Source: Xenophilus arseniciresistens
Lineage (GTDB): Bacteria; Pseudomonadota; Gammaproteobacteria; Burkholderiales; Burkholderiaceae_C
Reading direction: 5' to 3'
NCBI RefSeq assembly: GCF_028023875.1
Contig: NZ_JAQIPB010000003.1
Coordinates: 186,001 to 250,000, forward strand
DNA length: 64,000 nucleotides
The number at the start of each line of letters is the position of its first letter. The first letter of the stretch is position 1. Positions 29,559 through 38,007 of this stretch are shown piece after piece. The translations under genes and the position numbers were made by a program. The notes under the pieces are model-generated. The model did no database searches and was not told the origin of the DNA. It saw only the letters and a program-made list of their open reading frames with translations.

Positions 29559-30308
29559 ATGGTGTCTCAAAGCACGGCAATCACCGGCTCGACGCTGGTG
29601 CGCCTGCTCGCCCGGCTCACGCAGGTCGACGCCGCTCAATCCCCTCAGGTCTTCACGGAACAGCTCGGTCAATGGATCGGCTGGGCCGAGGCCATCCCGC
29701 TGTCGGCGGCGCTGTCGGCGGCCGGCCGGCCCCAGAGCGTCGAAGACGGCGTGTGGCTGCCCGACGCGGCACACGCGCAGCGGGTGCTGGACCAGCTGCA
29801 GCGCGAGATCGACGACGAAGCGAAGCCGCCGGTGCGGCGCACGCGCATGCCCACGCTGCGCGGCGTGCCGCTGCCCCCGCCGGTGCCCGACTTCGGCAGC
29901 TGGCGCCGCCGCTACCAGACGCGCCAGCAGGCTTTCGACAATGCCGTGGCGCCGCTGCGCGCGCAGTTGCGCCAGGCCCTGGCTGCGCAGTCGGCCGAAG
30001 GCGCCAGGCTGGCCGCCGTGGACCAGGTGATGGAGCGCGTGCTGGCGCTGCAGGAGCGGCAGTGGCTGGCCGGCGTGCCGGCGCTGCTGGAGCAGCACTA
30101 CGAGCGCCTGCGCCAGGCGGCCGAGGCCACGCCCGAGCCCGCGAACCCGCAGGACCCGGGCGACGAGCCGCCCTGGCTGCGGCGCTTCGTGCAGGACCTG
30201 CAGCATCTGCTGCGGGCCGAACTTGAATTCAGATGGCAGGCCATCGCCGCGCTGCTCGCAGCCTTGAGCGAGACCCGGGCCCACCCCAACAACAAAGAAA
30301 CGCAATGA
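29559..30308 (+). CDS. DUF3348 protein, first gene of the motor-like operon
   Basis: The 249-residue soluble protein has no signal peptide or membrane helix. It opens with a helical segment (GSTLVRLLARLTQVDAAQS...), has a Pro-rich centre (MPTLRGVPLPPPVPDFG) and a long helical C-terminal half rich in Gln, Leu and Arg (ending ELEFRWQAIAALLAAL). It matches what I know of DUF3348, a family confined to beta-proteobacteria. Its stop overlaps the next start by ATGA, so translation is coupled to the DUF802 gene. The role is unknown, perhaps a cytoplasmic partner of the coiled-coil tail. Confidence 0.8.
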   Translation: MVSQSTAITGSTLVRLLARLTQVDAAQSPQVFTEQLGQWIGWAEAIPLSAALSAAGRPQSVEDGVWLPDAAHAQRVLDQLQREIDDEAKPPVRRTRMPTLRGVPLPPPVPDFGSWRRRYQTRQQAFDNAVAPLRAQLRQALAAQSAEGARLAAVDQVMERVLALQERQWLAGVPALLEQHYERLRQAAEATPEPANPQDPGDEPPWLRRFVQDLQHLLRAELEFRWQAIAALLAALSETRAHPNNKETQ

Positions 30309-32770
30309 GCCGACTTCCACACCTTGTCATCTTCATCGCAGGCCTGCTGGCCGTCGGCTGGGTGGGCGCGGGCTACCTGGGCCAGCACCTGCTGGCGCTG
30401 GCCATGACCCTGCTCATCGCGGCCTTCTACATCCTGGGCGCCTGGGAACTGTGGCGCTGGCGCGGCTACACGGCCGGCCTGCGCCAGGCCCTGGCCGCGC
30501 TCACTGCGCCGCCCGCCGCGCTGGACGACTGGCTGCAGCAGTTGCCCCCCGCCCTGCGCAGCGCCGTGCGCCGCCGCGTCGAAGGCGAGCGCGCCGGCCT
30601 GCCCGGCCCCACGCTCACGCCCTATCTTGTGGGCCTGCTGGTGCTGCTGGGCATGCTGGGCACCTTCATGGGCATGGTGGTCACCCTGCAGGGCACCGGC
30701 AGCGCGCTGGCCACGGCCACCGACCTGGGCACCATCCGCCAGTCGCTGTCCGCGCCCGTGCTGGGCCTGGGCCTGGCCTTCGGCACCTCGGTGGCCGGCG
30801 TGGCGGCATCGGCCATGCTGGGACTGATGTCGGCCCTGGCGCGGCGCGAGCGCGCGCAGGTGGTGCAGCAGCTGGACGCGCAGGCTGCCAGCTTCCTGCG
30901 CGGCTTCTCGCCCGCGCGCCAGCACGAATCGACTCTGGCCCTGCTGCAGCAGCAGGCCGGCGCCATGCCCGCGCTGGTCGAGCAGGTGCAGACGTTGATG
31001 CAGACCCTGGCCAGGCAGCAGGAGCTGCTCAACGAGCGCCTGGGCCAGAACCAGTCGCGCTTCCATGAAGAGGCCCAGAGCGCCTACCGCGCGCTGGCCA
31101 GCTCGGTGGACCAGTCGCTGCAGAAAAGCCTGGACCACAGCGCCCGTGTGGCGGCCGAATCCCTGCAGCCCGTGGTGCAGGCCACGCTGGCCGGGCTGGC
31201 CGAACAGGGTGGCCAGCTGCAGCAGGCCATGGCCCAGCGCCTGCACGAGCAGCTTGCGGGCCTGAGCGAGCGCCTGGAGGCCACCAGCGGCGCCGTGGCG
31301 CAGAACTGGCAAAGCGCGCTGGCCGAGCACCAGCGCAGCAGCGAGGCGCTGTCCCTGTCCCTGCAGCAGACCCACGCGCAGGCGGCCCGCGAACAGGCCG
31401 AGCGCCAGGCCGCGCTGATCGAACAGCTGCAGGCGCGGCTGGACGCCAGCAGCGCGCAGCACAGCGCGCAGTGGCACGAGGCGCTTGCCCATCAGCAGCG
31501 CAACGGCGAAGCCCAGAGCGGCCAGACCCAGGCCGCGCTGGAAGCCGCCGCAGCGCGCTTCGACGCCGTGGCGCAGCAGTTCGGCCAGCAGGCCGGCCAG
31601 CTCTTCGAAGGCGTGGATGCGCGGCTGCAGGGCAGCGTGGCCGCCGTGGCCCAACAGTGGGAACAGGCCCTGGCCCAGCATGCGCACAGCAGCCAGGCCA
31701 TGGGCGAGCGCACGCAGGCCGCGCTGGAAGCCGCCAGCACGCGCTTCGATGCGCTGACCCAGCGCTTCGAGCAGGACAGCGCCGCGCTGGTCAACGGTGT
31801 GGGCACGCGCCTGGAAGGCGCCGTGGCGCAGGTGGTGGGCCAGTGGGAGCAGGCCCTGGCCCAGCAGGGCGAAGCCAGCACCCGCCTGGCCGAGCAGACG
31901 CGCAGCGCGCTGCAGGCCGCCGGCGAAGGCTTTGGCCAGCAGGGCGAGCAACTGCTGCAGCGCCTGCAGGCCGCGCAGACCGAGGCACAGGCTTCGTCCG
32001 CCGCCCAGGAAGCACAGCGCCTGGCCGCCTGGCACGAATCGCTGGCCGCCCTGCGCGACGGCCTGCAGCAGCAATGGACGCAGCTGGCCGAAGCCAATGC
32101 CGCGCGCCAGCAGCAGCTGTGCGACACGCTGGCCGGCACCGTGCGCGAGATCACGACGCAGCATGAAGCGCATGCGCGCGGCACGCTGGAGCAGATCGGC
32201 CAGCTGACGGAGGCCGCGGCGGAGGCGCCGCGCGCCGCCGCCGACGTGGTGGCGCAGCTGCGCCAGAAGCTCTCGGAAAGCATGGTGCGCGACAACGACA
32301 TGCTGAGCGAGCGCGCGCGCATCCTCGAGACGCTCTCGACCCTGCTGGACGCCGTGAACCACGCCAGCACCGAGCAGCGCGGCGCCATCGACGCGCTGGT
32401 CAGCACCTCGGCCCAGCTCATGGAACGCGTGGGCGCGCGCTTCGGTGAACAGGTGGATGCGCAGGCCGGCCATCTGCACCAGGCCGCCGCCCAGCTGCAG
32501 ACCGGCACCGCCGAAATCGCCAGCCTGGGCGAAGCCTTCGGCGGCGCGCTGGCCCACTTCGGCCAGGGCCACGAAAAGCTGATCGGCCAGCTCGCGCGCA
32601 TCGAAGAGGCGCTGGACGCCTCGCTCGCGCGCAGCGATGAACAGCTCGCCTACTACGTGGCCCAGGCACGCGAGGTGATCGACCTCAGCGTGATGTCGCA
32701 AAAGCAGATCATCGAAGACCTGCAGCAGATCGCTTCGCGCCAGGCGCGTGCGGGCCAAGCCGGCGCATGA
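30305..32770 (+). CDS. DUF802 membrane protein, MotA/ZorA-like with long coiled-coil tail
   Basis: This 821-residue protein has four predicted membrane helices at about 6-25, 28-48, 106-128 and 150-175. The third contains GMLGTFMGMV (116-125), the GxxGTxxG pattern of MotA/TolQ/ExbB/ZorA pore subunits. The remaining 640 residues are a Gln/Ala/Glu-rich coiled coil in the cytoplasm with DUF802-type repeats. Trp residues at 335, 390, 452, 514 and 576 mark units of 62 residues, and 55 for the first. The next gene is MotB-like and overlaps it. I infer a proton- or sodium-driven stator with a long tail. The assignment rests on topology and motif, not on a search. Confidence 0.8.
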   Translation: MSRLPHLVIFIAGLLAVGWVGAGYLGQHLLALAMTLLIAAFYILGAWELWRWRGYTAGLRQALAALTAPPAALDDWLQQLPPALRSAVRRRVEGERAGLPGPTLTPYLVGLLVLLGMLGTFMGMVVTLQGTGSALATATDLGTIRQSLSAPVLGLGLAFGTSVAGVAASAMLGLMSALARRERAQVVQQLDAQAASFLRGFSPARQHESTLALLQQQAGAMPALVEQVQTLMQTLARQQELLNERLGQNQSRFHEEAQSAYRALASSVDQSLQKSLDHSARVAAESLQPVVQATLAGLAEQGGQLQQAMAQRLHEQLAGLSERLEATSGAVAQNWQSALAEHQRSSEALSLSLQQTHAQAAREQAERQAALIEQLQARLDASSAQHSAQWHEALAHQQRNGEAQSGQTQAALEAAAARFDAVAQQFGQQAGQLFEGVDARLQGSVAAVAQQWEQALAQHAHSSQAMGERTQAALEAASTRFDALTQRFEQDSAALVNGVGTRLEGAVAQVVGQWEQALAQQGEASTRLAEQTRSALQAAGEGFGQQGEQLLQRLQAAQTEAQASSAAQEAQRLAAWHESLAALRDGLQQQWTQLAEANAARQQQLCDTLAGTVREITTQHEAHARGTLEQIGQLTEAAAEAPRAAADVVAQLRQKLSESMVRDNDMLSERARILETLSTLLDAVNHASTEQRGAIDALVSTSAQLMERVGARFGEQVDAQAGHLHQAAAQLQTGTAEIASLGEAFGGALAHFGQGHEKLIGQLARIEEALDASLARSDEQLAYYVAQAREVIDLSVMSQKQIIEDLQQIASRQARAGQAGA

Positions 32771-33471
32771 CGCACGAAGAAGACTTTGAGGCGGACGGCG
32801 CGGGCGCGGGCTCGAACGCGCCCGTGTGGGCCGTCTTCGGCGACCTCATGGCCGGGCTGCTCGGCGCCTTCGTGCTGCTGCTGGTCTATGCGCTGGGGCT
32901 GCAGGCCGACCTGGCCACCAAGCTCGAAACCGAGGTGCAGCAGCGCCAGCAGGAAACCCAGCGCCGCCAGGCGCTGGAACAGGTGCTGGCCGGCCCGCTG
33001 GCCAGCGGCCGCGTCACGCTGGTTCATGGCCGCATCGGCATCAGCGGCAACGTGCTCTTCGCCTTCAACTCGGCCGAGCTGCAACCCGAGGGGCGGCAGT
33101 TGCTCAAGAGCCTGTCGGCGCCGCTGGCGCGCTACCTGGCCGAGCGGCGCGAGATCCTCATGGTCAGTGGCTTCACCGACGACCGGCCGATGCGCGAGGA
33201 CGCGCGTCGCTTCGCCGACAACTGGGAGCTGTCGGCCCAGCGTGCGCTGACGGTGACGCGCGCGCTGATCGACGAAGGCCTGCCGGCCGAGGACGTGTTC
33301 GCGGCCGCCTTCGGCTCGCAGCAGGCCGTGGCCTCCAATGCCGATGCCGAGGGCCGCGCGCGCAACCGCCGCGTCGAAATGGCGCCCATGCCGCGCCCTG
33401 CCCAGGGCGATGCACCCGCGGCGCCCGTGCCGACGGCCAGGCCGGCCGCTGGCACGAACGCCACGCGCTGA
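32767..33471 (+). CDS. OmpA/MotB-like protein, putative partner of the DUF802 subunit
   Basis: The protein has 234 residues. One N-terminal helix (about 20-44) contains an acidic residue, Asp26 in AVFGDLMAGLLGAF, at the position where MotB, ExbD and ZorB carry the ion-conducting Asp. A short coiled coil (50-75) leads to an OmpA-like peptidoglycan-binding domain (about 92-206). This domain shows VLFAFNSAELQPEG, VSGFTDDRPM, LSAQRALTVTRALIDEG and the ending NRRVE. The start overlaps the DUF802 stop by ATGA. Together they should form a wall-anchored ion-driven complex in the inner membrane. Confidence 0.85.
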   Translation: MTHEEDFEADGAGAGSNAPVWAVFGDLMAGLLGAFVLLLVYALGLQADLATKLETEVQQRQQETQRRQALEQVLAGPLASGRVTLVHGRIGISGNVLFAFNSAELQPEGRQLLKSLSAPLARYLAERREILMVSGFTDDRPMREDARRFADNWELSAQRALTVTRALIDEGLPAEDVFAAAFGSQQAVASNADAEGRARNRRVEMAPMPRPAQGDAPAAPVPTARPAAGTNATR

Positions 33472-33493
33472 GGCGCCGCCCCGCACCCCGACC

Positions 33494-34264
33494 ATGACCG
33501 CCGAAGAACGCCCGCTATCGATGCCCGACGCGCCCGCCGAGGACGCGGCCCTGGCCGGCCTGCTGGGCCGATGGGACGCGCTGCCCGGCGCGCAGCCGCG
33601 CTTTGACGTGCTGTACGTGCAGGCCCTGGCGCGCCAGGCCCGCCAGCACCAGGGCCGCGTGCGCGCGCAACTGCACGCGCGGCTGGAGACGCTGATTGCC
33701 GCACGCGAAGCCAGACTGCCAGCCGCCGCAGAGGTGCCTCCCACGCCTCCCACGCGCCGCAGGCCCGCCGCAGCCGAGCCCGCCGCCGTGCGCCCCAGGG
33801 CCGCGCGCACGCCGCTGGCCGGCCTGGTTGCACAGCTGGATGAACTGAGCCGCCCCAGCGCGCTGCCCCCCAGCGCCGACCGCCCGTCGGCCACCGACGA
33901 AGCCCTGGCCAGCCTGGGCGGTCCGCCCGACCTCAAGGCCATGGGCTACTTCCGCAGCACCTGGAGCCGCCTGAGCGCCGAGCGCCGCCTCACGCAATCA
34001 CTCGCGCGCGTGCCCGACCAGGCCGGCCCGCTCAACGCGCAGCATCTGGTGCACCAGACGCTGGCGGCCATGCGCGCGCTCTCGCCCGGCTACCTGAACC
34101 ACTTCCTGGACTATGCGGACACGCTGATGTGGCTGGAACGCGCGCAGGCGCCCCGGCCCGAAGGCGCCACCCCCGCGCGCGGCGCCACCGGCAAGGCGGC
34201 CAAAGGGGGCGGCGGCAAGGCCGCAGCCAGGAAGATGATCACGCGGCGCAGCCGGCCGCGCTGA
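33494..34264 (+). CDS. DUF2894 protein, last gene of the motor-like operon
   Basis: Started at the ATG at 33494 the protein has 256 residues. It is soluble and basic, without signal or membrane helix. The N-terminal third is helical (LLGRWDALPGAQPRFDVLYVQALARQA). A Pro/Ala-rich linker follows, then a helical domain (DLKAMGYFRSTWSRLSAERRL, ALSPGYLNHFLDYADTLMWLE) and a Lys/Gly-rich tail. It fits DUF2894, known from the same gene set in Burkholderiales. Function is unknown. The linkage to the two membrane genes (22-bp gap) suggests it is a cytoplasmic component. Confidence 0.8.
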   Translation: MTAEERPLSMPDAPAEDAALAGLLGRWDALPGAQPRFDVLYVQALARQARQHQGRVRAQLHARLETLIAAREARLPAAAEVPPTPPTRRRPAAAEPAAVRPRAARTPLAGLVAQLDELSRPSALPPSADRPSATDEALASLGGPPDLKAMGYFRSTWSRLSAERRLTQSLARVPDQAGPLNAQHLVHQTLAAMRALSPGYLNHFLDYADTLMWLERAQAPRPEGATPARGATGKAAKGGGGKAAARKMITRRSRPR

Positions 34265-34369
34265 GCAGGCCTTTTCGTGCGCGGCTGCAGGCAGCTGCGA
34301 CCCCGGGCGCCCTTATCCAGCCCGGCCGCCAAATCGGCCCGCAGGCCGCATGGGCACTGGCGCATTTGC

Positions 34370-34381
34370 TTATCCGCATAA
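34370..34381. promoter_or_regulatory. CysB-type palindrome before cysH
   Basis: TTAT-CCGC-ATAA is an interrupted palindrome in an AT-rich patch (34364-34423) within an otherwise GC-rich 270-bp gap, about 155 bases before cysH. The TTAT-N4-ATAA form is like reported CysB/Cbl sites, and cysteine genes follow, so a sulfur-regulated promoter is likely here. Confidence 0.4.
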
Positions 34382-34534
34382 AGCGCGAACTAAAAGATCG
34401 TTTGTTTTCATAAGGGGCCTCCCTAAAGTGCGGGGCCTCGGGCCTTTGCGCGCGTCGTTGCTGTTGCATTCCTTCGGTTGCCTCAGGGCACGGCGCACGC
34501 AGCCCCCGGCCCACGACCTCTTTCGCTGCCCTCC

Positions 34535-35155
34535 ATGTCCCTCGACCTCGCACACATCAACGCCACGCTGGGCCGCAACGCTTGCGGCCTGGTGGACTGG
34601 GCCCTCGGCCTGGGCCAGGACGCCATCGTCACGACCAACTTCCGTCCCTTCGAAGCCGTGATCCTGCACATGGTCACGCAGGTGCGGCCCGACGTGCCCG
34701 TGGTCTGGATGGACAACGGCTACAACACCGAGGCCACCTACCGCTTCGCCGACGAGGTGAGCCAACAGCTGAAGCTGAACCTGCGGATCTACCTGCCGCG
34801 CCGCTCGCGCGCGCACCGCGAGGCCGTCGAAGGCCCCACGCCCGCACTGGACGACCCGCGCCACGCGGCCTTCACCGAAGAGGTGAAGCTCGAGCCCTTC
34901 GCCCGCGCCCTGCGCGAGACCGCACCCAAGGTCTGGTTCACGGCCCTGCGCGCCACCGACACGGCCGTGCGTGCGCAGATGGAGCCGGTGAGCCTCAACC
35001 CCGACGGCCTGATCAAGGTCGCGCCGCTGCTGCACTGGAGCTCTAAGGAGCTGTACGAGTACTGCGAGAAGCACGGCCTGCCCAACAACTTCGACTACGT
35101 GGACCCGACCAAGGGCGAAGACAACCGCGAGTGCGGCCTGCACCTGGCCCACTGA
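34535..35155 (+). CDS. cysH: phosphoadenylyl/adenylyl-sulfate reductase
   Basis: The ATG at 34535 gives 206 residues. The enzyme reduces (P)APS to sulfite with thioredoxin or glutaredoxin in assimilatory sulfate reduction. It has the PP-loop-like start AIVTTNFRPFEAVILHM, VWMDNGYNTEATYRF and the C-terminal catalytic motif ECGLH. The CC...CxxC ligands of Fe-S APS reductases are absent, so on known family rules it should be the cluster-free, PAPS-preferring type. It is shorter than E. coli CysH (244). CysD and CysN follow, but neither cysI nor cysC is in the window. Confidence 0.85.
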   Translation: MSLDLAHINATLGRNACGLVDWALGLGQDAIVTTNFRPFEAVILHMVTQVRPDVPVVWMDNGYNTEATYRFADEVSQQLKLNLRIYLPRRSRAHREAVEGPTPALDDPRHAAFTEEVKLEPFARALRETAPKVWFTALRATDTAVRAQMEPVSLNPDGLIKVAPLLHWSSKELYEYCEKHGLPNNFDYVDPTKGEDNRECGLHLAH

Positions 35156-35199
35156 GCAGGGCCCGCCTGCACCTTCCACGATCCGAACGAGCCCCGACG

Positions 35200-36147
35200 A
35201 TGAACGCCCGTACCGACGCCGAACTGCTTCTCTCGCACCCCCAGGTGCATGTGTCCAACGCCCACCTCGACGCGCTGGAGGAAGAGACCATCTTCATCCT
35301 GCGCGAGGTGGCCGCCGCCTTCGAGCGCCCGGCCCTGCTGTTCTCGGGCGGCAAGGATTCGCTGGTGCTGCTGCGCTGCGCCGAAAAGGCTTTCGGCGTG
35401 GGCCGCCTGCCCTACCCGCTGCTGATGATCGACACGGGCCACAACTTCCCCGAGGTGACCCAGTTCCGTGACCAGCGCGCCCAGGAGCTGGGTGCCGAGC
35501 TGATCGTGCGCAGCGTCGAGGACTCCATGGCCCGCGGCACCGTTCGCCTGGCGCACCCGGGCGAATCGCGCAACGTGCACCAGTCGGTCACGCTGCTGGA
35601 GGCGATCGAGGAATTCCGCTTCGACGCGCTGATCGGCGGCGCCCGCCGCGACGAGGAAAAGGCGCGCGCCAAGGAGCGCATCTTTTCGCACCGCGACGCC
35701 TTCGGCCAGTGGCAGCCCAAGGACCAGCGCCCCGAGCTGTGGACGCTGTTCAACACGCGCCTGGCCCCGGGCGAGCACTTCCGCGTGTTCCCGATCAGCA
35801 ACTGGACCGAGCTGGACGTGTGGCAGTACATCGCCCGCGAGCCCGTGGCGCTGCCCAGCCTCTACTACACGCACAAGCGCGAGGTGGTGGAACGCAAGGG
35901 CCTGCTGGTGCCCGTGACCGAACTGACCCCCGCGCGCGAGGGCGAAACCGTGCAGCAGCGCGACGTGCGCTTTCGCACCGTGGGCGACATCACCTGCACC
36001 TGCCCGGTCGAGAGCCTGGCCGCCAATGCGCAGGACGTGGTGGTCGAGACCCTGGCCACCGATGTGAGCGAACGCGGCGCGACGCGCATGGACGACAAGA
36101 CGTCTGACGCTTCGATGGAGAAGCGAAAGAAGGACGGCTATTTCTGA
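35200..36147 (+). CDS. cysD: sulfate adenylyltransferase subunit 2
   Basis: This 315-residue catalytic subunit of ATP sulfurylase makes APS from sulfate and ATP in the cytoplasm. The PP-loop FSGGKDSLVLLRCAEKAF lies near residue 48. DTGHNFPEVTQFRD, GGARRDEEKARAKERIFSHRD and the C-terminal RKKDGYF are typical of the family. It lies 44 bp after cysH and 34 bp before cysN. Confidence 0.95.
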   Translation: MNARTDAELLLSHPQVHVSNAHLDALEEETIFILREVAAAFERPALLFSGGKDSLVLLRCAEKAFGVGRLPYPLLMIDTGHNFPEVTQFRDQRAQELGAELIVRSVEDSMARGTVRLAHPGESRNVHQSVTLLEAIEEFRFDALIGGARRDEEKARAKERIFSHRDAFGQWQPKDQRPELWTLFNTRLAPGEHFRVFPISNWTELDVWQYIAREPVALPSLYYTHKREVVERKGLLVPVTELTPAREGETVQQRDVRFRTVGDITCTCPVESLAANAQDVVVETLATDVSERGATRMDDKTSDASMEKRKKDGYF

Positions 36148-36181
36148 GCGTCCCTCCAAAGCAAACACACACAAGCCCATC

Positions 36182-37534
36182 ATGACGACCCTTGCCACCC
36201 CTCACACGCAAGACACCACCGCCGACACCGGCACCGCGCTGCGCTTCATCACCTGCGGCTCGGTGGACGACGGCAAGAGCACGCTGATCGGGCGCCTGCT
36301 GGTGGACAGCCGGGCCGTGCTGGCCGACCAGCTCGCGGGCGTGCAGCGCAATGGCGAGACCGACCTCGCGCTTTTGACCGACGGCCTGTCGGCCGAGCGC
36401 GAGCAGGGCATCACCATCGACGTGGCCTACCGCTACTTCTCCACCGCCACGCGCAAGTTCATCATCGGCGACGCGCCGGGCCATGAGCAGTACACGCGCA
36501 ACATGGTCACGGCCGCCTCGAGCGCCGACGCGGCCGTGGTGCTGGTCGATGCGACCAAGCTGCCCTGGGCCGCCGAAGTGGGCGACGGCGAAGTGGTGGC
36601 AAGCACGCTGCTGCCGCAGACGCGCCGGCACCTGCTGCTGGCCCACCTGCTGCGCGTGCCCTCGCTGGTGGTGGCCGTCAACAAGCTGGATGCGATCGAC
36701 GACGCCGCGCTGGCCTTCGAGCGCATCGGCGCGGCGCTGGGCGACTTCGCGGCCGCCGCGGGCATCACGCTCAAGGCCGTGGTGCCGGTTTCAGCCCTCA
36801 AGGGCTGGAACGTGACCACGCGCCACCAGGACGGCAAGGGCCAAGACACCGGCTGGGCCGGCTATGAAGGCCCGGCCCTGCTGGAGCTGCTGGAGCAGTT
36901 GCCCGTGACCCAGCCCGATGCCGGCCAACCTTTCGCCTTCCCCGTGCAATGGGTCGAGAAGTTTTCGGGCTCCGCCGACACCTCGCAAGGCCGCCGCATC
37001 TTCTGGGGCCGCGTGGCCAGCGGCCGCGTGGCGCCGGGCCAGCGCATCGCGATCCTGCCGGGCAACCAGCAGGCCACGGTGGCGCGCGTGCTCACGCACA
37101 CCCGCGCCGAAGCGGCCGTGGGCGCCGGCCACAGCGCCGGCATCGTGCTGGACCGCGAGGTGGACGTCTCGCGCGGCGACTGGCTGCTGGCCACCGAAGG
37201 CTTCGAGCCGCAGCGCGAGCTGCACGCCACCGTGGCCTGGCTGGACGACGAGCCCCTGGTGCCCGGGCGCCTGTACTGGGCGCTGCACGGCCACCGCTGG
37301 GTCAAGGCCAAGGTGGCACGCATCGTGTACCGGCTGAACATCCATACCCTCGAAACCGAGGACGCGCAGCAGCTGGAAGCCAACACCATCGGCGAGGTGG
37401 TGCTGGCCCTGCAGCAGCCGCTGGCCGTGCTGCCCTTTGCACAGGCACGCAGCCTGGGCTCGCTGATCCTGGTCGACAGCGCGAGCCACAAGACCGCGGC
37501 GGCAGTGCTGGTTCGCTCCGCAGCGACTCATTGA
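36182..37534 (+). CDS. cysN: sulfate adenylyltransferase subunit 1, GTPase
   Basis: This 450-residue regulatory GTPase subunit couples GTP hydrolysis to APS formation by CysD. The G motifs are in order: GSVDDGKSTLIGRL near 26, the effector EREQGITIDVAYRYF, DAPGHEQYTRNMVT and NKLDAIDD, followed by elongation-factor-like beta barrels. It ends after the second barrel with no fused APS kinase (CysC) domain. Since no cysC gene is adjacent, APS may be phosphorylated by an enzyme encoded elsewhere or used directly. Confidence 0.94.
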   Translation: MTTLATPHTQDTTADTGTALRFITCGSVDDGKSTLIGRLLVDSRAVLADQLAGVQRNGETDLALLTDGLSAEREQGITIDVAYRYFSTATRKFIIGDAPGHEQYTRNMVTAASSADAAVVLVDATKLPWAAEVGDGEVVASTLLPQTRRHLLLAHLLRVPSLVVAVNKLDAIDDAALAFERIGAALGDFAAAAGITLKAVVPVSALKGWNVTTRHQDGKGQDTGWAGYEGPALLELLEQLPVTQPDAGQPFAFPVQWVEKFSGSADTSQGRRIFWGRVASGRVAPGQRIAILPGNQQATVARVLTHTRAEAAVGAGHSAGIVLDREVDVSRGDWLLATEGFEPQRELHATVAWLDDEPLVPGRLYWALHGHRWVKAKVARIVYRLNIHTLETEDAQQLEANTIGEVVLALQQPLAVLPFAQARSLGSLILVDSASHKTAAAVLVRSAATH

Positions 37535-37643
37535 GCAAACACTTAACTACAATGGCGGGTTTTCCCGAGCCACATACAAGGGGCGCCCTGCCCGCATGGC
37601 CCCGGCCCTGCGCCAGCGCCTTCTTTGAATCAGCGACACCACC

Positions 37644-37973
37644 ATGACTCACGTCGTCTCCGAGAGCTGCATCCGCTGCAAGTACACCGATTGCGTTGAC
37701 GTGTGCCCGGTGGACTGCTTCCGCGAAGGCCCCAACTTCCTGGTCATCGATCCGGACGAGTGCATCGACTGCGCCGTGTGCATCCCCGAATGCCCGGCCG
37801 GCGCCATCTATGCCGAGGAAGACCTGCCGGCCGACCAGCTGGACTTCATCGCGCTCAATGCCGAACTGGCCCAGGCCGACGGCTGGAAGAGCATCACCAA
37901 GCGCAAGGCGCCCCTGCCCGATGCCGATGAGTGGAAGGACAAGACGGGCAAGCTGTCCGAGCTGATCCGCTGA
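37644..37973 (+). CDS. fdxA: seven-iron ferredoxin FdxA
   Basis: The 109-residue cytoplasmic electron carrier has a 3Fe-4S and a 4Fe-4S cluster. The Cys pattern is [19 protein letters not shown] at the N-terminus and [18 protein letters not shown] around 40-55, as in the Azotobacter-type FdxA. A possible -10 element TACAAT lies about 93 bases upstream. The flavoprotein gene 34 bp downstream is a likely redox partner. Confidence 0.93.
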   Translation: MTHVVSESCIRCKYTDCVDVCPVDCFREGPNFLVIDPDECIDCAVCIPECPAGAIYAEEDLPADQLDFIALNAELAQADGWKSITKRKAPLPDADEWKDKTGKLSELIR

Positions 37974-38007
37974 GCGCGCTTTTCTCGCACGCACCCCCGC
38001 CAGGCCG

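Noticed and set aside
29559-34264. A canonical Zorya anti-phage system
   Set aside because: The membrane pair is ZorAB-like, but no ZorC, ZorD helicase or ZorE nuclease is adjacent, and the partners are DUF3348 and DUF2894. I keep it as a separate motor-like operon.
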